Made by a program: the position numbers and the translations under genes. A DNA stretch of 64,000 nt from contig JAGHZR010000003.1 of NCBI GenBank assembly GCA_017745295.1, positions 62,001 to 126,000 on the forward strand, in the 5' to 3' direction. This stretch comes from Novosphingobium sp. (GTDB lineage Bacteria; Pseudomonadota; Alphaproteobacteria; Sphingomonadales; Sphingomonadaceae). The notes under the pieces were generated by a model. That model saw nothing but the letters and a program-made list of their open reading frames with translations, searched no databases and was not told the DNA's origin. Every line of letters begins with the position of its first letter. The first letter of the stretch is position 1. Positions 53,122-62,274 of the stretch are shown piece by piece.

Positions 53122-55707
53122 GTGCCGAATCGCCGTACTCTCTATCTTCTCGGCCTGGCAGGCCTTGCACCGGGACTGACGCCGTTCGGCTCGCCGGCTG
53201 CGCAGGCGCGGACGAGTGCGCCTGCACGTCTGGTGACGCATACCGCACCCTTTCGCGGCATGACCGCAGCGATCTTGCCGGTGCCGGTCCGGGACGTGAT
53301 GCCGACACCCGCCTGGGAGACACCGCCCACGGCGTCCGCGCCTCCGCAGGCCCGTCTCAACAGCACTCTCAACAGCACCGGGCGCGACATTCCGATGGGC
53401 GGTCCGCTGACCGACAATGGTTTCGTGCTCGGCGAAGTGTCCTACACTCTGGCGGCCGACGATCGGATTCTGGTCGATACCGCCGAATTCCTGGCCCTCC
53501 TGCGCGGCGTCCTGTCCGCCGAGGCCTGGTCGCGGATCGCCGCGGCAGTGGACGGCAGGCCCGATATAGCCACCACCGAGCTTGCGGCGCTGGGGGTGAC
53601 GCTGGCTTACGATCAGGCCAGCCTCGGCCTGACGATGACGCTGGACCCCGCCTTGCGCCAGCGCCAGTCGATCCGGGTCATGGGCGGTTACGATCCCGTC
53701 GCGGGGCCGGTCCAGACGCCCGCCGACCTGTCCGCCTATTTCACGGCTTTCGTCAACAGCGACTACGTGCACAAAGGGTCCGGCACCGGCTTCGTCACGC
53801 CGAACGTGGTCTTCGACAGCGCGGTGCGGGTGCGGGGACTGGTGCTGGAAAACGAAGGCAGCATCCAGGACAGGTTCCGGCGCGAGGGCACGCGCATCGT
53901 CTATGACGACGAGCGGCGCACCGCCCGCTACACCGCCGGCGACCTCGAGCCGGTCTCGCGCGGGTTCTCCGGATCGAGTCCGATGGCGGGGCTTTCGCTT
54001 TCGCGCGTCTATGCCGACCTCGATCCGCAGCGCAACATCCAGCCGCGCGGGCAGCGCTCCTTCACGCTGACCCGTGCCTCGACGGTCGAAACCATCGTCA
54101 ACGGCCAGTCGGTGCAGGTGACGCGGCTCAACCCCGGCACTTACGACATCGGCGATTTTCCCTTCGCGCAGGGCGCCAACGACGTGCGGCTGGTCGTGCG
54201 CGACGACAGCGGGCGGGAGAACGTGATCGCCTTCTCGATCAATTTCGACCGCACTTTGCTGGCCGCCGGGCTGAGCGAGTTCGGGTTCTACGGCGGTGTG
54301 AAGGCGCCGTTTCGTACCGCCGGTCGGCACTACAGCGGTGCGCCGGTCGCATCGGGCTTCTATCGCCGCGGCCTGACCGAGGAACTGACGGTGGGCGCCA
54401 ACTTCCAGGCCCAGCGCCGGGGCGGCGTGGGCGGGGCCGAAGTGGTCTGGGCCTCGCCGATCGGCACGCTGGCTTTCAATCTTGCCGGATCGCACAATGT
54501 CGATGCCGGGCAGGGCTATGCCGTGAACATCGGCTATGAACTTTCGCGCGTGGGCACGGGCAGCAATGCGCGCTCGCTGACCGCCTCGGTCCAGGCGACG
54601 AGCCGCAACTTCGCGCTGCCGGACAGTCTTTCCGCCAGCAATCCTTACGCTCTGGACATCGGCGCGACCTATTCCCAGTCGCTCGGCGCCGATCATTATT
54701 TCAGCCTCGACGGCTTCCATTCGATCGGGCGCGGCGGCAGGCGGGACCAGTCCACCGCCCGTGCCACTTACGGATGGCGGCCCAATCCGCGGCTGCTGCT
54801 GACGGCGGAAGCGTCCTATCGCCGCAGCGAACGCAATTCCGGGCCGGGCGCGCGAATCTCGCTGATCTACCGCTTCGACCGCAGCTCCAGCGTCACCACC
54901 GATCTCGACACCCAGCGCGAGCGCGCCCGTGTCAGCTACCAGCGCTCCAGCGGCACCGGAGTGGGGTCGTACAACGCCTCGGCCAATGTCGACCGGGTCG
55001 AGGATTCGGTGGGCGTCAACGCTGCTGTCAACGTATTGACCAACCGCGCGGAACTGGGCGCGGCGCACAATACCGCGTTCTCGAACGGCGGCGCGATCAT
55101 CGACCAGCGCACCTCGCTGCGGGCGGCCTTCTCGCTGGCCTATGCCGGCGGCAGCCTTGCACTGTCGCGCCCGATCTACGACAGTTTCGCGATTCTGAAG
55201 ACACATGCCTCGTTGGAGGGCAAGGCTGTCTACATCGATCCGCGCAAGAACGAGTACATGGCGAAATCCGGCCTGTTCGGCGGCGCGGTCATGCCGCAGC
55301 TGACGTCCTATTCGCCGCGCCTGCTGACTTACGACGTGCCCGAGGCGCCCTCGGGCTACGATATCGGCACCGGCATCGTCCAGGTCCGGCCGCCCTATCG
55401 TGCAGGCTATCTTGTCACGATCGGTTCCGATTACTTCGTCACCTATACCGGGCAGCTGCTGAAGCCGGACGGTGCCCCGCTCGAACTCGTGGGCGGCAGC
55501 GCCTTCGAAGTGGCGATGCCGGACCATCCGCCGGTGCAGATGTTCACCAACCGCTCCGGTCACTTCGCCGTGCAGGGCCTGCGCGCGGGCAGGTGGCGCA
55601 TCGAAATGCCGACCGACGCGGGCAAGCTCGTCTACCTGATCGATGTGACGACAACGCAGGCCGCCTTGCAGCGCGGCGGTGCACTGAAGCCGGAGGGAAC
55701 CCCATGA
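53122..55707 (+). CDS. Fimbrial outer-membrane usher (PapC/CsuD-like)
   Basis: An 861-residue usher forming the outer-membrane pore for pilus secretion. Family motifs include T-R-A-S-T-V-E-T-I-V-N-G-Q-S-V followed by L-N-P-G-T-Y-D-I-G-D-F-P and Q-G-A-N-D-V-R-L-V-V-R-D-D-S-G. The long barrel is followed by a C-terminal plug-like domain (G-G-S-A-F-E-V-A-M-P). The first ~90 residues after the signal are proline/threonine-rich and unusual. The start is GTG 53122. Its stop overlaps the next start (ATGA). Confidence 0.85.
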   Translation: MPNRRTLYLLGLAGLAPGLTPFGSPAAQARTSAPARLVTHTAPFRGMTAAILPVPVRDVMPTPAWETPPTASAPPQARLNSTLNSTGRDIPMGGPLTDNGFVLGEVSYTLAADDRILVDTAEFLALLRGVLSAEAWSRIAAAVDGRPDIATTELAALGVTLAYDQASLGLTMTLDPALRQRQSIRVMGGYDPVAGPVQTPADLSAYFTAFVNSDYVHKGSGTGFVTPNVVFDSAVRVRGLVLENEGSIQDRFRREGTRIVYDDERRTARYTAGDLEPVSRGFSGSSPMAGLSLSRVYADLDPQRNIQPRGQRSFTLTRASTVETIVNGQSVQVTRLNPGTYDIGDFPFAQGANDVRLVVRDDSGRENVIAFSINFDRTLLAAGLSEFGFYGGVKAPFRTAGRHYSGAPVASGFYRRGLTEELTVGANFQAQRRGGVGGAEVVWASPIGTLAFNLAGSHNVDAGQGYAVNIGYELSRVGTGSNARSLTASVQATSRNFALPDSLSASNPYALDIGATYSQSLGADHYFSLDGFHSIGRGGRRDQSTARATYGWRPNPRLLLTAEASYRRSERNSGPGARISLIYRFDRSSSVTTDLDTQRERARVSYQRSSGTGVGSYNASANVDRVEDSVGVNAAVNVLTNRAELGAAHNTAFSNGGAIIDQRTSLRAAFSLAYAGGSLALSRPIYDSFAILKTHASLEGKAVYIDPRKNEYMAKSGLFGGAVMPQLTSYSPRLLTYDVPEAPSGYDIGTGIVQVRPPYRAGYLVTIGSDYFVTYTGQLLKPDGAPLELVGGSAFEVAMPDHPPVQMFTNRSGHFAVQGLRAGRWRIEMPTDAGKLVYLIDVTTTQAALQRGGALKPEGTP

Positions 55708-56663
55708 AGATCGCCGCCACGCTCCTGACCTGCGGCGTCGTCGCCCTGGCCCTGCCGCAGGCCGCCAAAGCCAATTGCGCCGATTTCCGCGCTTCCGCCA
55801 GTGAACTTACGCTGGATTACGACCCGTTCGACCGGGCCGAGATCGAGCGTGCCTTCACCATCCACGTCCGGCGGCTGGACCCGCGGGTGACCGCCGTGCG
55901 GCTCGTCCTCGCCAATCCGGGGGCGATCAATCGCGGGGCCGCGCTGGGGCGCAACAGTTCGGTGCGTTACGACATCCGCTGGATTCGTGACACCGGGCGC
56001 ATGGTTCTGGTGTCCGGCGCGGAGCAGCCGAATGCGACGAACGGCGCGCTCGTCCAGTTCTCGCCCGGCGCGGGGGGCGACAATGTCAACGAGACGTTCC
56101 GCATCCAGGTTCCGGCGGGGCAGGGCATCGTCGCCGGGAATTACTACCAGCCGCTCGAGCTGCGCTTCGTGTGCCTGGCCGGTCGGGACGAACTGGATCG
56201 CGGCATGCAGCTCGGCAGCCAGGTCGCGGTCGACCTGACTGTGCCGGAGCGTATCGCCACCTTCGTGGGATCGATGGGCATCCAGCGCGGCCGCATCGAT
56301 TTCGGCGATGTCGACGGTTCGGGGGGCAATCTCACGCGCGGGCTGACGGTGACCGCGCAGTCCACGGTGCCTTACGAAATCCGCGTGGCCGAGGAGCGCG
56401 GCGCCCTGAAGCGCTTCGACGGCGACGAGGCCGCACTGCCCTATGCTCTCAAGGTTTCGGGCTTTCCGGTGTCCGACCGGTCGATGATCGCCTGCAGCCA
56501 GACTCCCGCGCCCGGCGGACGGAACCACGGCGTACAGGTGGAGCTGGCGGGGAAGGACCTGCAACGCCTTCCGGCAGGCCAGTATGCCGATGTCATCACG
56601 CTGACATTCTCGCCGCGCCTCGGTCTTTCGGGCGGCGAGGGCTGTGCCTCGGTCCGGCCTTAA
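55704..56663 (+). CDS. Csu-type pilus tip/adhesin-like protein with two spore-coat-U-like halves
   Basis: A 319-residue protein with a signal peptide (L-L-T-C-G-V-V-A-L-A-L-P-Q-A-A-K-A) and two halves. The first (~25-165) has a pilin-like pattern ending in L-R-F-V-C-L. The second (~180-319) begins with R-G-R-I-D-F-G-D-V and ends D-V-I-T-L-T-F-S-P-R-L, a classic spore-coat-U strand. Position after the usher and a two-domain build fit a tip adhesin. A four-base overlap couples it to the usher. The upstream in-frame codons back to 54774 lie inside the usher gene. Confidence 0.75.
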   Translation: MKIAATLLTCGVVALALPQAAKANCADFRASASELTLDYDPFDRAEIERAFTIHVRRLDPRVTAVRLVLANPGAINRGAALGRNSSVRYDIRWIRDTGRMVLVSGAEQPNATNGALVQFSPGAGGDNVNETFRIQVPAGQGIVAGNYYQPLELRFVCLAGRDELDRGMQLGSQVAVDLTVPERIATFVGSMGIQRGRIDFGDVDGSGGNLTRGLTVTAQSTVPYEIRVAEERGALKRFDGDEAALPYALKVSGFPVSDRSMIACSQTPAPGGRNHGVQVELAGKDLQRLPAGQYADVITLTFSPRLGLSGGEGCASVRP

Positions 56664-57112
56664 AACACCTCGCCCTTGGGTTCGGCTTCGAGGCTGAGGT
56701 TCATGTCCTCCGAAGGCGCCTGGTTCAGGATCAGCCGCAGCTGCCGTTCGCGGAAGGCCGGCGCGCGGTTGTCGACGATGACGGTATGTGTCCGGTCCGA
56801 GGCGAGGGGGACGCGAACGCCGCCCACTTCGACCCAGGCATTGACCAGTCCGGCCGGATGGTTCAGCGTCACGGTGTAGCCCGCCAGGCTGTTGCAAAGC
56901 TCGTGGATGGTGCCGAGGTCGTTGGCGCCTGCCTGGATTGCATGAGCGGGCGCGGCGGCCATGGTGACGCGGCAGACCGTCGGCACGCGACCGGACACGG
57001 CGATGGAGGCCCCGTCATAAGCGGTGGCAGCGGTCGTCGGTAGCAGCAGCGCGGTCGGCATGAGGACCAGGGCCAGCGGCAGTGCGTAACGCTTCATTCC
57101 AGACATCGACAT
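56660..57112 (-). CDS. Small exported pilin-like protein, convergent with the pilus operon
   Basis: A 150-residue protein with a signal peptide (L-A-L-V-L-M-P-T-A-L-L-L). The mature part begins with a V-S-G-R-V-P-T-V-C-R-V-T strand and has a second cysteine in E-L-C-N-S-L-A-G-Y-T-V-T-L-N-H, the spacing expected of spore-coat-U/pilin subunits. It could be an extra subunit expressed separately. AGGAGG five bases before ATG 57112 sets the start. Its stop TAA interlocks with the plus-strand stop through the shared TTAA at 56660-56663. Confidence 0.65.
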   Translation of the reverse strand: MSMSGMKRYALPLALVLMPTALLLPTTAATAYDGASIAVSGRVPTVCRVTMAAAPAHAIQAGANDLGTIHELCNSLAGYTVTLNHPAGLVNAWVEVGGVRVPLASDRTHTVIVDNRAPAFRERQLRLILNQAPSEDMNLSLEAEPKGEVF

Positions 57113-57508
57113 ACGATCCTCCTGATGAAACCGACTATCGCTGTCCGGACTGAAACTACCGTATAATACCATAGTTAATGGGCGCTAAACCCGGTGTTAT
57201 CACTTAATTCACGGTCGCCTGGGACATCTCCCTAACGGCCCGGTCACGGCATGGTTGCCTATTCAGACCCGTCTGTTCGGCCGCGACCGGCTGCAGAATT
57301 TGCCCGTCGCTGACCGGCCCTTGCCACGATCGATGCCATCGCCAGCGGAACACCGCTGCTGGAGTTCCCCGATATCGCTCTGCGCGGACTGCGGCATTTC
57401 TCATCGCGGCGGGCGTGATCGACGCCGTGCGATGCGCGCCTGGCCCCGGTGCGCAACACATACCGAAATATGATAGGACGTCCCCGCACGCTCGACGAAA
57501 AGACGCAG
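57113..57508. other. Intergenic region between pilin-like gene and large regulator
   Basis: A 396-bp region. On the minus strand TATTAT (about 57157) with an upstream TTTAG word could be the pilin-like gene's promoter. From 57250 a plus-strand frame reads 20 codons to a TGA and then another ~32 protein-like codons, which may be a decayed gene piece or chance. No other signal was seen. Confidence 0.3.
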
Positions 57509-60451
57509 ATGTCAGGGGAAAGGCGGCAATCTGTGGAGGACATGCCTTCACCTTCATCTCTTCGTGCGGCCTTCGGGCCTTTCGTCCTCCATGCAGGCGA
57601 ACGCCTGCTGACCCGTGACGGCGTTCCGGTCGAGATCGGCGGGCGCTCGCTCGATCTGCTGACGGCGCTCGTCGAGCGGGCCGGGGCGGTCGTCGGCAAG
57701 CGCGATCTGCTGCGCCGGGTCTGGCCCGATGTCGTCGTCGAGGATGGCAGCCTGCGGTTTCACATGGCCGCGCTGCGCAAGACGCTCGGCGAAGGCGTGG
57801 ACGGTGCGCGCTACATCAGCACCCAGGTCGGCGTCGGCTATGCTTTCGTCGCCCGGATTTCTCCTCGGGCCGGACGCGAGGTGAAGGCGCAGCCGCGCGC
57901 CGGGACAATGACGCGCCCGCAATCCGCCCCTCCGCTGCCGGGCAGGGTGCGCCGTCTGCTGGGGCGCGACGCGGATGTGGATTTTCTGATCGGGCTGCTC
58001 CGCGAACACAAGCTCTGCGCCATCGTCGGTGCGGCGGGAGTCGGCAAGACGACGCTGGCGGTGGAAGTGGGGCACCGGGTTCTCGGGGCGTTTTCGGGTC
58101 GGGTCCACTTCGCCGATCTCGGCGCGCTGGAACGGTCCGAACTCGTCCCTTCGGCGATCGCCGAAGCCTTGGGCATTCCCGTACAGGCGGAAGATCCGCT
58201 GGTCGTCGTGCTTGGCCACTTGCGCGACCAGCGGTTGCTGCTGGTCCTCGACAATTGCGAGCACCTGATCGATGCGGTCTCTGATACGGCAGAGCGGATC
58301 GGCGAGGCCGCGCCCGAGGTGCGCATTCTGGCAACCAGCCGGGAGCCGCTGCGGATCGTCGGCGAGCAGGTTCACTGGCTCGGCGCGCTGGCCTATCCGG
58401 GGGACCGGGCGGAGGCCTTGGGGCCGGAGCAACTGGCGGCCTTTCCCGCCGTAGCACTGTTCGTCGAGCGAGCCGTGGCGGCGAACAGCGGGTTCCGTGT
58501 CGACCGGGAGGCGGTGCAGGGTATCGCCGATCTCTGCGCCCGGCTCGACGGCATGGCCCTGCCCATCGAACTGACCGCCGCGCGCGCCGCCGTGCACGGG
58601 CTGGAGGCGACCGCGCGGATGCTGGGCGCGCGTTTCAGTCTCGGCTGGACGGGGCGGCGCACGGCAGTCGCGCGGCAGCAGACGCTGCAGGCGACGCTCG
58701 ACTGGAGCTACGATCTCTTGTCCGAGACCGAGCGGCGGACGATCGAGCGCCTCTCGGTGTTCCTCGGCCCGTTCTCGCTGGAGGCGGCGCTGGCGGTCGT
58801 GGCGGGGGACGATCTCGATGCGCCGGCCGTGGCCATGGCGCTCGACGCGCTCATCGCCAAGTCGCTTGTTGCCGCCGATCGCGGCGGCGGGCCGAATGCC
58901 TATCGGTTGCTGGAAATGACTCGCGCCCATGCGCAGGACAAGCTGCGCGGTCGCGGTTCCGGCGAGGCTGGCGCCGCCGCGCGCCGTCATGCCGCCTTCT
59001 ATCTGGCGCTGCTGGAAGACATTCGCGCGGAAGACGGCAGTTATTCCCGCGGCCGCATCCGCATCGTCGGCCAGATCGGCAATATCCGCAGCGCGCTGGC
59101 CACCTGTTTCGACAACGACGATGATCCGGAGCAGGCCTTGCGCCTCAGTGCGGTCAGTGCGCCGATCTTCCTCGAAATGTCGCTGCTGGCGGAGAGCCGG
59201 GACTGGTGCGCCCGCGCGCTCGCTTTGCTGGACGGGGACACGGCCGGAACCTCGGAAGAGTACGAGCTTCAGGCCACGCTGGGCCTGACGCTCATGTTCA
59301 CGCGCGGCAATAGCGATGCGGTGGAAGCGGCGCTGCGGCGGGCGCTCGCAATCGCGGTCTCGCTGGGTGACGCGCGGCGGCAGCTGCGCCTGCTCGGGCG
59401 GCTGCACATCTTCCACGAGCGCATCGGCAACTATGCCGTCGCCCACGAATGGGCGGAGACGGCACTGGCGGTGGCCGCGACGCTGGACGATCCGGAGGCG
59501 AGCGCGGTGGCGGCCTCGCTGTCGGGCATATCGCATCATCTCGGCGGCGACCAGAAGCTTGCGCGCGAACATCTGGAGCGGGCGGTGCGGCTTTCCCTGC
59601 CATCCGAGCGGTGGCGCACGATCCACTACGGTTTCGACCATCGCAACCGTTCGATCATCGCCCTGGCGCGTACGTTCTGGCTGCTCGGCCATGCCGACCG
59701 GGCGCGCCTCCTGGCGGAAGAGGCGGTGCGGGAAGCGGAGCGGCTGGATCATCCGACGACTCATTGCATCGCGCTGATCTGGGCGCTGCCGATCCATATC
59801 GCGACGGGCGACCTCGCGCGTGCGGCGGTCACGCTCGATACGTTCGAGGCGGCGGCACGGCGTAATGCCTTCGCGCCTTATATTGCTGCCGTGGGCGGGC
59901 TGCGCGGCAATCAGGCCTTGCGGAAAGGCGATTGGCGCGCGGCGCTGGACGGTGTGGGCGATAGCCTGACGCGATTGCAGGCCTTGCGCTACGATCTGCT
60001 GACGACTTCCTTCTCCTCCACCCTGACTTTGGCGCTGATCCGGGCCGGACGGCGCGAAGAGGCGCGTGAGCGGATCGATGCCGCCCTTGCGCGCTGTGCG
60101 GCCAATGGGGAGCATATCTACACCCCCAATCTGCTGCGGATAAAGGCGGCGATCATTGCCGAAGGGTCCGCGGCAGAGGCCGAACAGGCCCTCCCGCTGC
60201 TGGAGGAAGCGCTGGCATGGAGCCGCCGTCAGGGCGCGCTGGCCTGGGAGCTGTGGATCATGCTCGATATGGTGCCCCTGCTCGCCGCGCGGGGGCGGGG
60301 CGGCGAAGCGCTGGGGCGGCTGACAACCCTGCGCGCGGCCTTTACCGAAGGCTTCGATACCAGCGATCTCCGCCGTGCGGATACCGTGCTGGAAGGGCTG
60401 CGCAAGGACCTGACATCCGGCGCCGAGACCGCCTCGCGAAACCAAATGTAA
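57509..60451 (+). CDS. Large regulator: OmpR-type winged helix, NTPase, TPR repeats
   Basis: A 980-residue protein. Residues ~10-105 are an OmpR/CadC-type winged helix (L-D-L-L-T-A-L-V-E-R-A-G, then L-R-R-V-W-P and V-G-V-G-Y-A-F). An NB-ARC/STAND-like ATPase follows with Walker A G-A-A-G-V-G-K-T-T near residue 175 and Walker B L-L-L-V-L-D-N-C-E. A long TPR-like helical region makes up the rest. STAND regulators bind an inducer and ATP to switch on nearby genes; the ABC-HlyD-TolC set 98 bp downstream is the likely target. The start is uncertain: GTG 57449, ATG 57509 and ATG 57542 are all in frame, and none has an ideal ribosome-binding site. Confidence 0.8.
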   Translation: MSGERRQSVEDMPSPSSLRAAFGPFVLHAGERLLTRDGVPVEIGGRSLDLLTALVERAGAVVGKRDLLRRVWPDVVVEDGSLRFHMAALRKTLGEGVDGARYISTQVGVGYAFVARISPRAGREVKAQPRAGTMTRPQSAPPLPGRVRRLLGRDADVDFLIGLLREHKLCAIVGAAGVGKTTLAVEVGHRVLGAFSGRVHFADLGALERSELVPSAIAEALGIPVQAEDPLVVVLGHLRDQRLLLVLDNCEHLIDAVSDTAERIGEAAPEVRILATSREPLRIVGEQVHWLGALAYPGDRAEALGPEQLAAFPAVALFVERAVAANSGFRVDREAVQGIADLCARLDGMALPIELTAARAAVHGLEATARMLGARFSLGWTGRRTAVARQQTLQATLDWSYDLLSETERRTIERLSVFLGPFSLEAALAVVAGDDLDAPAVAMALDALIAKSLVAADRGGGPNAYRLLEMTRAHAQDKLRGRGSGEAGAAARRHAAFYLALLEDIRAEDGSYSRGRIRIVGQIGNIRSALATCFDNDDDPEQALRLSAVSAPIFLEMSLLAESRDWCARALALLDGDTAGTSEEYELQATLGLTLMFTRGNSDAVEAALRRALAIAVSLGDARRQLRLLGRLHIFHERIGNYAVAHEWAETALAVAATLDDPEASAVAASLSGISHHLGGDQKLAREHLERAVRLSLPSERWRTIHYGFDHRNRSIIALARTFWLLGHADRARLLAEEAVREAERLDHPTTHCIALIWALPIHIATGDLARAAVTLDTFEAAARRNAFAPYIAAVGGLRGNQALRKGDWRAALDGVGDSLTRLQALRYDLLTTSFSSTLTLALIRAGRREEARERIDAALARCAANGEHIYTPNLLRIKAAIIAEGSAAEAEQALPLLEEALAWSRRQGALAWELWIMLDMVPLLAARGRGGEALGRLTTLRAAFTEGFDTSDLRRADTVLEGLRKDLTSGAETASRNQM

Positions 60452-60549
60452 CTTTCAGTCCATCCAATTTCACAAGCTCTTCGGTAGTGGCCGCGCCCAC
60501 TTGCGCCGGCTGCGATGACGTGGCGGGCAGTGAAAAGGGACAATCACCG

Positions 60550-62274
60550 ATGGCCGGCCATTCCCCCCAGCGGATCGACTGGGGCACATTCCTGGGCTGG
60601 GCGCGGGGCGTGCTGGCGCCCGACCGTGCCTTCATGACGATGGCGATGATCTACGGCGCCGCGATCGGCCTGCTGTCGCTGGCGACACCGATCTCCGTGC
60701 AGATGTTGATCAATTCGGTGGCCAACACTGCCCTGCCGGTGCCGCTGTTCACGCTGGCCGCCGTGCTGTTCGGTCTGCTGGCGCTGTGGTCGCTGCTCGG
60801 CGCACTGCGCAGCTACGTGATGGAAATTTTCCGCCGCCGCCTCTTCGCGCGTTCGGTGGCCGAGATCACGCTGCAGGCGGTCCATGCCCAGAACCCGTTC
60901 TTCCAGGACGAGCGCCGGGGCGACCTGTTCAACCGCTTCTTCGAGGTGGCCACCGTTCAGAAGGCAGTGCCCTCGCTGCTGATCGGTGGCTTCACGATCT
61001 TCTTCCAGGCGATGATCGGCTTCATCGTCACGTCGTTCTATCACCCGGTATTCCTGGCCTTCAACCTGCTCTTCGTGCTGGCGGTCTGGATCATCTGGAA
61101 GATCTGGGCGCGCAGCGCGATGGAAAGCGGCGTGGCGCTGAGCCACCGCAAGTACGAGACCGCGCACTGGCTGGAAAGCGTGGGCGCCTCCAACGGCTTC
61201 TACAAGTCGAGCCGCCATCTCGACTATGCGATGGACATGTCTGAGATGCGCACGGCGGCCTATGTCGATGCGCACCGCGAGCATTTCCGCGCGACTTTCC
61301 CGCAGAGCGTGGCGCTGCTGCTGCTCTATGCGCTGGCCAGCGCGGCGCTGCTGGCGCTGGGCGGCTGGCTGGTCATTCGCGGCCAGCTCTCGATCGGCCA
61401 GCTGGTCGCGGCGGAGCTGATCCTGTCGAGTGTGTTCTACGGCGCCGCGCAGCTCGGGCCTTATCTCGACACGTTCTACGATCTCGTCGCGGCGGTCGAG
61501 GAACTCTCGCTGTTCCATGCCATCCCGGTCGAGGACATGGCCCCACGCGGCGAGGGCGATGCCCGGCCGCGCGACGGCGGCCTGTCGCTGCGCCGGGTGG
61601 CGCTTGCCGCCGCCGGGGACCGTGCCCGCTTCGATCTCGACATTCCTTCGGGCACCCATGCGGTGGCGGCGAGCGATCCGGGGATCGACCGGCTGCTCAG
61701 CCGGATGCTCAAGCGTCATTACCGCCCCGACGAAGGGCTCGTCACGCTCGGCGGCGCCGATATCGCCGCGCTCAACATCTACCGCCTGCGCAGCGACGTG
61801 ATCGTGCTCGACCGCCCGGATATCGTCGAAAGCACCATCCGCGATTACTTGCGCCTCGCCAATCCGCAGGCCGACCCTGCCTATGTGCTGGACGTGCTGG
61901 ATCTCGTGGGGCTGGGCGACCGGATCGTCAGCCTCGACGGCGGCATGGACTGCCTGCTGTCGTCCAGCGGCTGGCCGTTGACGCGCGCGGAGACGATGCG
62001 CCTCAAGCTGGCGGGCGCGCTGCTGGCCCGTCCGCGCGTGCTCATCCTCTCGGGCCTGTTCGACATGGTGCCGGTGGAGGAGCTGCGCCCTGCCTTGAAG
62101 CGGCTGGACGACCGCGAGACGACGATCATCGTCTTCACCTGCCGCCCCGATGCTTTCGAGTTCGATCACATGCTCTGGCTTGGACGGGATTCCCAATTGC
62201 TGACACAGGACCGCGCGGCCTTCGCCGCCGCCCGCAACGCCGCGAAAGGAGGCTTCCATGCCCTTCCGCGATGA
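60550..62274 (+). CDS. ABC exporter-like protein with degenerate nucleotide-binding domain
   Basis: A 574-residue protein with the type I ABC layout: a six-helix transmembrane domain at ~25-315, then an NBD-like domain at ~343-560. The NBD keeps the family's strand order, but Walker A reads A-A-S-D-P-G-I-D-R-L (374-383, no Lys). No Q-loop Gln is seen, the signature reads L-T-R-A-E (477-481), Walker B reads L-I-L-S-G-L (498-503, no Asp-Glu), and the H-loop reads F-T-C-R. ATP hydrolysis is very unlikely. AGGGA eight bases before ATG fixes the start. The 3' end overlaps the HlyD gene by 17 bases. Confidence 0.8.
   Translation: MAGHSPQRIDWGTFLGWARGVLAPDRAFMTMAMIYGAAIGLLSLATPISVQMLINSVANTALPVPLFTLAAVLFGLLALWSLLGALRSYVMEIFRRRLFARSVAEITLQAVHAQNPFFQDERRGDLFNRFFEVATVQKAVPSLLIGGFTIFFQAMIGFIVTSFYHPVFLAFNLLFVLAVWIIWKIWARSAMESGVALSHRKYETAHWLESVGASNGFYKSSRHLDYAMDMSEMRTAAYVDAHREHFRATFPQSVALLLLYALASAALLALGGWLVIRGQLSIGQLVAAELILSSVFYGAAQLGPYLDTFYDLVAAVEELSLFHAIPVEDMAPRGEGDARPRDGGLSLRRVALAAAGDRARFDLDIPSGTHAVAASDPGIDRLLSRMLKRHYRPDEGLVTLGGADIAALNIYRLRSDVIVLDRPDIVESTIRDYLRLANPQADPAYVLDVLDLVGLGDRIVSLDGGMDCLLSSSGWPLTRAETMRLKLAGALLARPRVLILSGLFDMVPVEELRPALKRLDDRETTIIVFTCRPDAFEFDHMLWLGRDSQLLTQDRAAFAAARNAAKGGFHALPR

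Noticed and set aside
54774..56663. A longer open frame reaching back into the usher gene
   Set aside because: It is the upstream extension of the tip-protein frame. The signal peptide and ATGA overlap place the real start at 55704.
57250..57420. Two short in-frame protein-like stretches before the large regulator
   Set aside because: They are separated by a stop, have no ribosome-binding site and match no family I know; too weak to call a pseudogene.
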